The notes beneath the pieces are model-generated. The model saw nothing but the letters and a program-made list of their open reading frames with translations. It was not told the DNA's origin and searched no databases. The position numbers were made by a program, and so were the translations under genes. A stretch of 64,000 bases of DNA, taken from positions 62,001 to 126,000 of the forward strand of contig JADFXU010000001.1 in assembly GCA_015233365.1 (NCBI GenBank). The letters run 5' to 3'. Positions 50,692-58,761 of this stretch are shown piece after piece. This DNA comes from Nitrospirota bacterium (GTDB taxonomy: Bacteria > Nitrospirota > Thermodesulfovibrionia > Thermodesulfovibrionales > Dissulfurispiraceae). The stretch's first letter is position 1. Every line of letters begins with the position of its first letter.

Positions 50692-53600
50692 CTATGCCGT
50701 TATAATCTGCCCCAGAGTCTGCAAAAGTTGACTCGTAACAGTAATTACTTTTGCATTTGCCTCATATCCTCTCTGTATGGTAATCATGTCTACAAATTCG
50801 GCGGCCAGGTCGATATTGCTGGCCTCAAGTGAGCTGGAGGATATCTGTCCCCTGCCGGACGTATTGGCAGTACCGATAATCGCACCTCCTGAAGCGCTGG
50901 ATTCGCTGAACAGATTGTTTCCCTGTTTCTGAAGTTGGGTCTCAGCAATAAAACGCGCCAGTGCAACCTGGGCCACCTTCGATGTCTGTCCGTTGGTGAA
51001 TGTGCCGGTCATGGTTCCTGTCTGATCGACAGAAAGGCTCTGGAGACTGCCGGAGCTGTATCCGTCCTGGTCCTGGAACAATACCGAATTCGGCGAACCG
51101 AATTGAGTTGTGCCTGTAAGTCCGCTGCCGCCATCGGCAATGGCCTTGCCGAAGTTGAAAGGAACCGACTGGTTCTGCGCTACACCGCCCGTGAAATTAA
51201 AACTTGACATGGCGGCTTTACCGCCGTTGTCATCGATCAGCTTGCCGCCGCTATCGAATTCAAGGAGACCTTCTGCGCTGATCTGTGCCTGAGCGGTGAT
51301 ACTGTCGCCGGCAGGGGTCACCGCCCAATACAGCCACCTGTTTCCGTTTGTTGCGTAATTGCCTGCGCCTATACTGGTATCCTGCGCTACCTTCTTGAAA
51401 TACACATTAATCAGATGGCTGTTGCCGAGGGAGTCGTATACGGTCAGGGATGTCGAAAAATCCGATGTGTTGGATCCATTGGTGGGATCGAAACCAGCCG
51501 CCTGGAAATCACTCGTCGTTATGGCTGTGGCGGTGCCCACGGTAACTGTATACTTTAGCCTGAGACCACCACCGACAATGTCACACTGAGAAAAACCCAG
51601 CATACTGGCTGCAGTACTCTTGGCATTCTCCCAGTCAAAAGTCAGCGCTGTAGTGCCGGCAATTGCTGTTGCCCCGGTCTGGTTGGAGCTGTTTGCCGGG
51701 ACAGCGTAAACTGTAAAACCGAGACCCGGTGAAGCATTGTCACCGGCCTGATGCAAGGTTACGGCAGAGCCTGTTAAATTGGTTATCGTTATTTTCCCCG
51801 GCGCCGTTGTGGCATCAGCCTGATAATAAGTAATGCCCGCAGTGCCCAGCTGCGTATTCTCCGCAACGTTCATCTCGTTCTGGATTTCCGTGGCAAGGCC
51901 TGCGAGGGTGTAGGCTGCGTTGTCGGCTATCGTTGCCGTAACGTTGTGGCCCAGTCCGTCCGAAAAAATTATTTTATTATTGGTATTCGCCAAAGTAATA
52001 GCCCATGTGGCAGCCGGAACATTATATACTGTAAAACCGATACCCGTTGAAGCAGTGTCACCGGCTTGATGCAGGGTTACCGGAAGGCCTGTTAAATTTT
52101 TTATCGTTATTCTCCCTGGTGCCGTTACGGCATCAGCAGTATAATAAGTTACGCCAACCGTGCCCAGCTTCGTATTTTCCGCAGTATTCATGGCGGTCTG
52201 GACAGCCGCGGCAAGGGTTGCGGGGGTGTAGGCTGCGTTGTCAGCTATAGTTGCCGTAACAGTGTTGCCTTGTCCGTCCGTAAAAACTATTTTATTATTA
52301 TTATTCGCTGCAGTAACAGCCCATGTGGCGGCCGGTACTCCGTAACCTGAGACACCTGAGAAACCAAGATTCGCTGTAGCATTGTCACCGGCTTGATCCA
52401 GGGTTACGTTAGAGCCTGTTAAATTGGTTATCGTTATATTCCCCGGCACCGTTACGCCGCCGTCAGCCTGATAATAATTAATGCCGGCCGTGCCCAGCTG
52501 CGTATTCTCCGCAGCATTCATCTCGGTCTGGACTTCTGCGGCAAGGCCTGCGAGGCTGTAGGCTACACCACCATTATGGGAAAGTGTTGCCGTCACGGTG
52601 TTGCCTAGTCCGTCCGTAAATATTAGTGTATCATTGGCTCCACTAATAGTCAGAGAGGTCGGAGCACCATCGGCGCTATGAACTCCATCGGTCGGATGCG
52701 TACTGGGAAGACCAGACGCGCTGTCAACTCCATCGGTTGGATGCGTACTGGGAAAACCGGCGGCGCTAAGAAGTCCTGTGTTGGCCGCAATATTGGTTTG
52801 AACTGCAGTTAACCCAAGCTCCTGAGGTAATATAGTACTGCTGCCCCAGTTAAGGGTCACAGCAGATGCGGTATTATTATTCTGAATATCAAACAACTTT
52901 GTTGCTGCGTTATAGTTAACAGTGAATGAATTGGCTGGTAAGCCGGGGGGATTCGCATTATTCATGGCAGTCTGGATAGCCGCGGCAAGGGCCGCCCCGT
53001 TGGCATAGTTTGCAATGCCTATAGTTGCCGTATAGGAGGTACCAGCGACGCTAAAGTTTAAAGTATTATTGTTTCCATCAATAGCAAACGCATTATAGAT
53101 CGCAAACTTGTATGGAGCAGTGCCCGTGGGGGGGATATATTTGACCGTTGCCCCAGGGTCGATAGTTTCAAGCTGAGTCTGCAGCGCAGTGGCAAGTCCG
53201 GGCCCGGTGTATGGACCTGCAGTAATGGAAACGGTATTATAGGTAACACCGCCGTCTGTGCTTATTTGAATTCCGTTATTCGAGTTACCGATGGTAAAGG
53301 TCTGATCTGTTGTAGGATCTTCGGTAAACAGACCTGTCGTAGTATTCACACCTGTTGCGGAATTCAGATTTGCACTCATTGTGACCGAGTCCGTCTCTTT
53401 TGGAGGACTGTTCAGCGACGAGACATTAATTGTTCCGAGGACCCCTCCCTGACCAGGCCCCAGTAAATATCCCTGAAGGTAATTACCGTTAGGATCTACT
53501 ATGTTGCCGTCCTTGTTCAGGCTGAACTGGCCGGCCCTCGTGTAATATTGCGCGCCGCCCGTCGCAGCCGTATGGACAATAAAAAACCCGTCTCCCTGAA

Positions 53601-53856
53601 TAGCCATGTCAAGAGGATTGTTGGTTGTCTGCAATGTGCCCTGAGAAAAATCCCCCAACACTCCCTGAAGGTTTACGCCCCTGCCTATCTGTGACCCGCC
53701 TGACATGGACGAACTCAGGATATCGGAGAATGACGCAACCCCTCCCTTAAATCCAATGGTATTGCTGTTTGATATGTTGTTGCCCACAACCGACAATCCG
53801 CTGCCGTCTGCATTCAGGCCGCTTACTCCCGTATACAATGCTGTTGAAAGTGGCAT
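50692..53856 (-). CDS. flgE: Giant FlgE-family hook protein with repeat insertion
   Basis: 1,054 aa versus 400-500 usual. N-terminus: LYTGVSGLNADGSGLSVVGN and NNISNSNTIGFKGGVASFSD, then NNPLDMAIQGDGFFIV. The FlgE C-terminus is SSSLEASNIDLAAEFVDMIT followed by IQRGYEANAKVITVTSQLLQ. The usual FlaE middle domain (about 795-905; TSLTVYDSLGNSHLINVYFK) remains. Residues about 185-755 are five inserted repeats of the kind in FlgL and FlgK. It follows a second, normal-sized flgE. Whether it forms hook, a hook variant or a cap-like structure is unknown. Confidence 0.9.
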   Translation of the reverse strand: MPLSTALYTGVSGLNADGSGLSVVGNNISNSNTIGFKGGVASFSDILSSSMSGGSQIGRGVNLQGVLGDFSQGTLQTTNNPLDMAIQGDGFFIVHTAATGGAQYYTRAGQFSLNKDGNIVDPNGNYLQGYLLGPGQGGVLGTINVSSLNSPPKETDSVTMSANLNSATGVNTTTGLFTEDPTTDQTFTIGNSNNGIQISTDGGVTYNTVSITAGPYTGPGLATALQTQLETIDPGATVKYIPPTGTAPYKFAIYNAFAIDGNNNTLNFSVAGTSYTATIGIANYANGAALAAAIQTAMNNANPPGLPANSFTVNYNAATKLFDIQNNNTASAVTLNWGSSTILPQELGLTAVQTNIAANTGLLSAAGFPSTHPTDGVDSASGLPSTHPTDGVHSADGAPTSLTISGANDTLIFTDGLGNTVTATLSHNGGVAYSLAGLAAEVQTEMNAAENTQLGTAGINYYQADGGVTVPGNITITNLTGSNVTLDQAGDNATANLGFSGVSGYGVPAATWAVTAANNNNKIVFTDGQGNTVTATIADNAAYTPATLAAAVQTAMNTAENTKLGTVGVTYYTADAVTAPGRITIKNLTGLPVTLHQAGDTASTGIGFTVYNVPAATWAITLANTNNKIIFSDGLGHNVTATIADNAAYTLAGLATEIQNEMNVAENTQLGTAGITYYQADATTAPGKITITNLTGSAVTLHQAGDNASPGLGFTVYAVPANSSNQTGATAIAGTTALTFDWENAKSTAASMLGFSQCDIVGGGLRLKYTVTVGTATAITTSDFQAAGFDPTNGSNTSDFSTSLTVYDSLGNSHLINVYFKKVAQDTSIGAGNYATNGNRWLYWAVTPAGDSITAQAQISAEGLLEFDSGGKLIDDNGGKAAMSSFNFTGGVAQNQSVPFNFGKAIADGGSGLTGTTQFGSPNSVLFQDQDGYSSGSLQSLSVDQTGTMTGTFTNGQTSKVAQVALARFIAETQLQKQGNNLFSESSASGGAIIGTANTSGRGQISSSSLEASNIDLAAEFVDMITIQRGYEANAKVITVTSQLLQTLGQIITA
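51592..53304 (-). repeat. Repeat-domain region of the long flgE
   Basis: Encodes residues about 185-755. Three copies (residues about 401-500, 515-608 and 625-714) are very alike at DNA level and resemble the flgL repeats more than the other two flgE copies do. In the insert, a shorter duplication SThPTDGVxSA (about residues 370-397) lies between copies 2 and 3. Confidence 0.85.
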
Positions 53857-53882
53857 GATAAACCTCCTTTTGCGCTATAACG

Positions 53883-55244
53883 CTAACTTATCATACTAAT
53901 AAAACTTGAGTACTCGGTATTTATTGCCTTCATAACTGTTGAGTTAGCCGAGAAGGCGTTCTGGTATAAGATCATATTCTGAAACTGGGTTGTTTCATCT
54001 ACGTTGCTCGCCTCCAGGGCGCCTCCTGTAACAGTTCCTGCCCCGCCTGTTCCCGGCGTAACCAGTGTGGCCACCCCTGACCCGGCAGTTGCAGTATACA
54101 AATTATTCCCCTCCCGGGCGAGTTGGGTTGGAGCCTGGAATTTGGCAAGAACAATCTGGGCAACAGCTACTTCCTGCCCGTTATCGTAGGTGCCGGTGAG
54201 TATGCCGTTATTACCCATATTTACACTGGTGAGGCTTCCGGCAGTATTTCCGTCCGTGGTCTGAAATATATTGGAATCCGCTGAGCCGTACTGCGTGCAC
54301 GAGCCGCTTGTATCACTGAAATTCAGGGATAATGACTGAGCTTGACCACCCCCCCATGTCAATTGAAGTTGAGTGGGAGTCAAAGGAGATAAAAGATTCC
54401 CGCTAACTGGATCGAAAGACATGGGAATCGCTTGAGACTGGTAGCTGTGGACCGTTATATTGCCGCTAAGGTCAGGTACCCCGGCATCCCATACCGCGTA
54501 AGCGTTCCAGCTTCCCGAAGCCTGCTGCTTGGCAAAATAAATATTGACGGTGTGGGTGTTGCCGACGCTGTCGACTATGTTTAACGATGTGGAACTGTTA
54601 TAAGAACCTGGTTTCGGGCCGGAGGTGGCGAAACTGTAGGGAGGCACAGTAACCGGGGCACTGGGGTCAGCAGTTTGCCAGGTCCAGGCAACAGGCGGCT
54701 GGGTACCGGGATAAACCGGCGCCGGGTCACCGGCACTGAGATTCGATATGACCGTGGCAGTTGTAGTCGCCTTGGCGGAAGTCGTCAAAATACCGGACAA
54801 GTTAAGACCGGCAAGCGTTTTCCCGATATTTCCCTTTGAATCGGCCAGGTAGCCCTGCAGGATATTGCCGCTGGGGTCCACAATATTACCGGTCTTGTCG
54901 AGCGAAAATGACCCTGCCCTCGTATAAGCAATCGCGTTCTTTTTGCTTATATCCTGGACCGTGAAAAAGCCGTCACCTGATATGGCAAAGTCAAGAGGGT
55001 TGCCGGTATTCTGAATGGTTCCGGCCTTAAATTGCGTAGTGATGGCCTGGACTACTACGCCACTACCGACGCCCTCAGTCGAAGTTTGCCCCAAAGCCGA
55101 ATTCAATAAATCACCGAACGTCACTGACTCTCCCTTGTATCCGCCTGTATTGATATTGGCCACATTATTGCCGACAACAGACATGCCGATGCTTGCTGCA
55201 GTTAATGCGCTCGTAGTTGTAACGATGTCCGATGTAAAACTCAT
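53883..55244 (-). CDS. flgE: FlgE-family hook protein, normal size
   Basis: 453 aa. N-terminus SALTAASIGMSVVGNNVANI and NTGGYKGESVTFGDLLNSAL; NTGNPLDFAISGDGFFTV; FlaE middle domain with TSLNIVDSVGNTHTVNIYFA; C-terminus GALEASNVDETTQFQNMILY, QNAFSANSTVMKAI. It lacks the repeats found in its neighbour. It precedes the long flgE by 26 bp, with flgD upstream. This is the likelier main hook subunit (inference from size). AGGAGG lies 6 nt before the ATG. Confidence 0.92.
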   Translation of the reverse strand: MSFTSDIVTTTSALTAASIGMSVVGNNVANINTGGYKGESVTFGDLLNSALGQTSTEGVGSGVVVQAITTQFKAGTIQNTGNPLDFAISGDGFFTVQDISKKNAIAYTRAGSFSLDKTGNIVDPSGNILQGYLADSKGNIGKTLAGLNLSGILTTSAKATTTATVISNLSAGDPAPVYPGTQPPVAWTWQTADPSAPVTVPPYSFATSGPKPGSYNSSTSLNIVDSVGNTHTVNIYFAKQQASGSWNAYAVWDAGVPDLSGNITVHSYQSQAIPMSFDPVSGNLLSPLTPTQLQLTWGGGQAQSLSLNFSDTSGSCTQYGSADSNIFQTTDGNTAGSLTSVNMGNNGILTGTYDNGQEVAVAQIVLAKFQAPTQLAREGNNLYTATAGSGVATLVTPGTGGAGTVTGGALEASNVDETTQFQNMILYQNAFSANSTVMKAINTEYSSFISMIS

Positions 55245-55387
55245 GTCAACCTCCTCGTTAAGTAGCCCGCAGCCGGTACAAAGTTTTTATCATTTTGCCC
55301 CGGCTGTTGATTCCCGTTCCCCCGGCCACTCTTTTTTCTGATCTTCATTGCCTTTTCTCCTGGCTACCGGCTGCTTGCCGTTTACCT

Positions 55388-55909
55388 CTAGCTGTTTGTG
55401 CTGCTGTTCGTGCTGTTGTTTGTGCCGGTGCTTGTGCCGCTGCTTAGTGTGATTTGTGATATATCAGAATATTTGATTTGTACCGGCACAATGCTTTTAG
55501 TTCCGTTACTATTAGTCTGAGTTGTATTTATAGTAAGCTGAAGGCCGTTAGTGGCACTATTATTCACAGCTGCCACCTGTCCGCTATGGCCGCTATTGTC
55601 CGTTACGTATGTTCCGAGAAGGCCCACTGCCGTGGACTGCTGCAAATTCTGGGTCATTGTAGTTTGTTGCTGAAGACTGCTGAAAGTTGCAAGCTGTGAT
55701 ACAAATTGGGTGTTATCCGTTGGATTGAGCGGGTCCTGGTTCTTTAACTGCGCAATCAGCAGGGTCATAAAATCAGCTTCTCCAAGTGTTCTGGAGCCGG
55801 ACGATGAAGACAAACTGCCGGTGCTGCTCGTGCTGCCGGCGCTGCTGGAGCCGGCCGTGCCGCTGCCGGTATAAAGCGAATTGCCAAAAATAGGTGCTGT
55901 GAATGACAT
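55388..55909 (-). CDS. flgD: FlgD, hook cap (short form)
   Basis: 173 aa; E. coli FlgD is 231. The conserved N-terminal motif LGEADFMTLLIAQLKNQDPL followed by NPTDNTQFVSQLATFSSLQQ is present. The usual C-terminal Ig/tudor-like domains are mostly reduced to about 60 residues plus a Ser/Thr/Asn tail (TGTNNSTNSSTNS). It guides hook subunit assembly. It lies between fliK and flgE. Confidence 0.9.
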   Translation of the reverse strand: MSFTAPIFGNSLYTGSGTAGSSSAGSTSSTGSLSSSSGSRTLGEADFMTLLIAQLKNQDPLNPTDNTQFVSQLATFSSLQQQTTMTQNLQQSTAVGLLGTYVTDNSGHSGQVAAVNNSATNGLQLTINTTQTNSNGTKSIVPVQIKYSDISQITLSSGTSTGTNNSTNSSTNS

Positions 55910-55921
55910 AATAACCTCCTT

Positions 55922-57550
55922 CTATGCGAAGAAATCAAAGAACTGGGATTTCTGTTCTTTGCTTTGTCTTTGCTGTTGCTGGTTTTGATTTTGGTCCTGT
56001 TGTCTTCTCCCTTCCGTAAAGCTGTCCTCTTTCAAATCTGTAAAAAAATTCCCCGTCTTTATGCCTGAACTTTCGATTGATTGCCTGATCTGAGGCATCG
56101 CACTGGTGAAAAGGTCCTTTACAGCCGAGGAGTCTACCTTGAAATCAGCAGTCAAAACTCCATTTTCCATCTTGAGTCTTATCTGTATTGTGCCCATATC
56201 AGGGGGAGAAAGTTTTATTACCAGGTTGCTGTCTCCGGATCCCAGCGTTTTCAGGATCGGCTCGCTCAATTCATTCAACCTGCTCACAGGAAGGGTCTCC
56301 TGTACTGGTTTGGAGTCTTGGGTATAAACCGTCTGATGTAACGGTACAGTTGACAAGCCGGTATTCGCGGCCGCATCTTCGGAAGCGGACTTGCTTTCAT
56401 TAACTGTTGTTATGCGCAACTCCTTAATGCTCAAGTCTCCGGTGATCGAATCGTTCAACGTCTGGCTTCCGGCGTTCTGCGTTGTATAAGTTACGGCATT
56501 CTGCGCCAGGTTTTCCGCGTTCAGCGTCGCAGCATTCACGGCATTCTGCGTTGAACTTGCGGCGCTCAGGGCAAAGGCACTTACTGCATTCTGCATTGAA
56601 CTGCCGGTGTTCTGCATTGCAGCATTCACGGCATTCTGCGTTAAGCTTCCATCGTTCAGGTTCACGGCATTCTGCGTTGAACTTGCGGCGCTCAGGGCAA
56701 AAGCACTTACTGCATTCTGCATTGAGCTGCCGGTGTTCTGCATTGCAGCATTCACGACATTCTGCGTTAAGCCTCCATCGTTCAGCATCGCAGAGTTTAC
56801 GGCATTCTGCGTTAAGCTTCCATCGTTCAGCATTGCCGGGTTAACAGTATTCTGCGCTGAGATTACAGCATTCAGCATTGCGTCGCCGGTGTTCGGCGTT
56901 GCAGCATTTACAGCATCCTGCGCTGATTTTATAGAGTTCTGAATCGCTGCATTTAGTGCGCTGCCGGTCAACGCTGCTCCTTCAGTGCCGCTCACTGCGC
57001 TATTCATATTGTCGGACATTTGGTTTGCAACGTTATTTGTCTGGTTTTGTTGCGCCATAGAGACCAGTTCCGCGCCAACGCTCAGCATTGCGGCGTTAAT
57101 GGCGTTCAAGGCCGGGTCCGCAGTGTTACTTGTCAAGTTGCCGCTCAAAGCCGTAAGATCAACCCCGGAAGAGTTTGCCTGACCGGAAGGGACAGTAACA
57201 GCCGGCTGTGAAATCGACGCTTGCAACTGTATTATCATCTGCAGAAGCGCATTATCCATATTGATTCCTGAATCTGTCTTTTTGCCTGACTCTGTTGTAT
57301 TGTCACTTCCGCCGTTCAGGAGTTGCTGGATCAGATCATCGAGCGAGATCGTCTTGCCGTCGGCATTGACAACCGTGCCGCCCTGAATGTTCCCGAACCC
57401 GTGATCAAGATTGGAAATCACCGTTTGCAAAATATCGGTGAAGTTTGCCGTCTGCGAGCTGTCCTGACCAACTCCGCCGGTGACACCGCCCGCCGGCAGG
57501 ACCGACGCGGGTGAATTAGCAGTAACAGGAACCATCATATTGTCGACCAT
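55922..57550 (-). CDS. fliK: FliK, hook-length control protein with 15-residue tandem repeats
   Basis: 542 aa. The C-terminal switch domain (about residues 420-510) has LVIKLSPPDMGTIQIRLKME and NGVLTADFKVDSSAVKDLF, the FliK signature, then a Gln-rich tail. The central ruler region (about 198-365) is a tandem array of 15-aa units of the form NAVNAAMxNxGSxxQ (for example NAVNAAMQNTGSSMQ). Some units are identical over 30 residues, and one is cut to 12. FliK acts as a secreted ruler that sets hook length, so unit number may tune length. First gene after a perfect sigma-54 promoter. Confidence 0.93.
   Translation of the reverse strand: MVDNMMVPVTANSPASVLPAGGVTGGVGQDSSQTANFTDILQTVISNLDHGFGNIQGGTVVNADGKTISLDDLIQQLLNGGSDNTTESGKKTDSGINMDNALLQMIIQLQASISQPAVTVPSGQANSSGVDLTALSGNLTSNTADPALNAINAAMLSVGAELVSMAQQNQTNNVANQMSDNMNSAVSGTEGAALTGSALNAAIQNSIKSAQDAVNAATPNTGDAMLNAVISAQNTVNPAMLNDGSLTQNAVNSAMLNDGGLTQNVVNAAMQNTGSSMQNAVSAFALSAASSTQNAVNLNDGSLTQNAVNAAMQNTGSSMQNAVSAFALSAASSTQNAVNAATLNAENLAQNAVTYTTQNAGSQTLNDSITGDLSIKELRITTVNESKSASEDAAANTGLSTVPLHQTVYTQDSKPVQETLPVSRLNELSEPILKTLGSGDSNLVIKLSPPDMGTIQIRLKMENGVLTADFKVDSSAVKDLFTSAMPQIRQSIESSGIKTGNFFTDLKEDSFTEGRRQQDQNQNQQQQRQSKEQKSQFFDFFA
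56456..56959 (-). repeat. 45-nt tandem repeats in fliK
   Basis: About ten units of 45 nt. The block around 56532-56660 is repeated nearly unchanged at about 56664-56770, indicating a recent duplication of several units; one unit (NAVNLNDGSLTQ) lacks 9 nt. Confidence 0.85.
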
Positions 57551-57593
57551 ATGCTTCTCCCAGCCTCCTCGTGACTTTTATGAAGACAAAGAA

Positions 57594-57609
57594 AGCAATC
57601 ATCGTGCCA
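57594..57609 (-). promoter_or_regulatory. Sigma-54 (RpoN) promoter of fliK-flgD-flgE-flgE
   Basis: TGGCACGATGATTGCT is a perfect match to TGGCAYRNNNNTTGCW, 44 bp upstream of fliK. Confidence 0.85.
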
Positions 57610-57827
57610 GGTCAAACATGTTACAGCGTTTGTTGCGTTATAGCGTTATAGCGTAAAGGAATATTTATTTATATAAACGAAGCAAGTAAACTTTCATTGC
57701 GGAGAGAGAACGACGAAGCAACCTCTTAATGGTTTTTTTTTCCTATCGGGTAGTTTTTTCCTGGTGTGAACTTGACGTTGCTCCCGATAAACAGCCGTGG
57801 TTTTGCGCGAAGGACGCTATAACGCTA

Positions 57828-58268
57828 TTATCTCGGCGCTGGGGCTTTGACGACCAGTTTTTTCGAAATCGAAGCCGCCTTTTCACTATCCATCTGTCCG
57901 AGAATTGCACCGGCTTTCCTCGGCTTCAGATTGCCGAGTATGGCAGCCGCAGTATCTTCGTCAAGTTTTTCGAGGGTTTTTGCGGCTTCTTCAGGGGCCA
58001 TTGCTTCATATATTTTGCTGACTTTCAGCAGGCGCTGTTGTGCGGCTTCATCCATGCCCTTCCGGGCGTCTTCAATATCCTTTTTAAGTTTTTCGTTATA
58101 CTGTATTTCCTTTTGAATATCGGATTTGATAATACCGAGCCGCTCCTTGTCAAGCGGCCCCTGCTGTTGCTTCTGGTCCTGGGCGAAAGAGAGGCTATGA
58201 GACGGGCAATAGGCTATAGGCAAAAGGCTACAGCTTATAAAAAACAAAATGGCAAAAAATATCTTCAT
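57828..58268 (-). CDS. MotE-like flagellar chaperone (exported coiled-coil, MgtE-N-like)
   Basis: About 146 aa. Signal peptide MKIFFAILFFISCSLLPIAY, cleavage near SFAQ; a coiled coil (LGIIKSDIQKEIQYNEKLKK); then a helical MgtE-N-like domain, VSKIYEAMAPEEAAKTLEKL, DEDTAAAILGNLKPRKAGAI. MotE proteins help MotC/MotAB stator function in some bacteria. The signal-peptide h-region is encoded by GCCTTTT GCCTATA GCCTATT words complementary to the leader. The ATG at 58268 is chosen over 58301, as the hydrophobic region starts there. Confidence 0.78.
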   Translation of the reverse strand: MKIFFAILFFISCSLLPIAYCPSHSLSFAQDQKQQQGPLDKERLGIIKSDIQKEIQYNEKLKKDIEDARKGMDEAAQQRLLKVSKIYEAMAPEEAAKTLEKLDEDTAAAILGNLKPRKAGAILGQMDSEKAASISKKLVVKAPAPR

Positions 58269-58325
58269 CACTGACCCGTCTCTATGTTTATTATCACCCA
58301 TAGCCTATCGCCTGTCGCCTCTCTT
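58188..58325. repeat. Inverted heptamer array at the motE-like start
   Basis: The purine arm (58297-58325, minus: AAGAGAGGC, GACAGGC, GATAGGC, TATGGG) spans the fliJ end and the leader. The pyrimidine arm (58188-58232) encodes the signal-peptide core and the residues after it. The arms match over about 30 nt with few mismatches, both of an ATAGGC subtype not seen in the other arrays. Confidence 0.75.
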
Positions 58326-58748
58326 TCTGGCATGCCGTATGACCGCATTCTCGTCTGTCCTTATCTGTTCTTTTCTTCTAATTTCTTTATTCAGTAAATC
58401 TTTCTGCTTCTCGTCAAGTTTTTCAAAGGTCTTCTTTTCTTTCGAGGCTTCCTCGAGCAACTTGCGTGATTCCTCCACCTGCCTCTCCTTTAACACGATC
58501 ACTTCCTTTTGATGCTGTATCTTGTCCAGCAAGCTTTCGAGAAACCTGTTCAATTTCCTGATTTCAGAAACTTCTATTAATTCATTCGCTGCCGACTCGA
58601 ATTTCCTGCCTGTCTCATCATATAACTCTTCCAGGCCGATCAGCCGTTTCTCTTCCACTTCAAGTTCTCTAAGCATAAGAGCAAACTGCTGCCTGGCCTC
58701 GTCCTCTTTAAACCGCTTAAGATTCAAAAGACTCTCAATAGCACTCAT
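58305..58748 (-). CDS. fliJ: FliJ, export ATPase stalk protein
   Basis: 147 aa, entirely coiled coil: LLNLKRFKEDEARQQFALML, RELEVEEKRLIGLEELYDET and LESLLDKIQHQKEVIVLKER. FliJ is the FliI/FliH-associated stalk, weakly conserved; size, helicity and position after fliI support it. The C-terminal residues (RKRGDRR) come from the purine arm of the motE-like hairpin. Confidence 0.88.
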   Translation of the reverse strand: MSAIESLLNLKRFKEDEARQQFALMLRELEVEEKRLIGLEELYDETGRKFESAANELIEVSEIRKLNRFLESLLDKIQHQKEVIVLKERQVEESRKLLEEASKEKKTFEKLDEKQKDLLNKEIRRKEQIRTDENAVIRHARKRGDRR

Positions 58749-58761
58749 AATATTTTAGTAG

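Noticed and set aside
56482-56844. 120-codon plus-strand frame with Ser/Arg/His repeats inside fliK
   Set aside because: An artefact of the 45-nt fliK repeats, which keep any stop-free frame open; antisense to a motif-supported gene.
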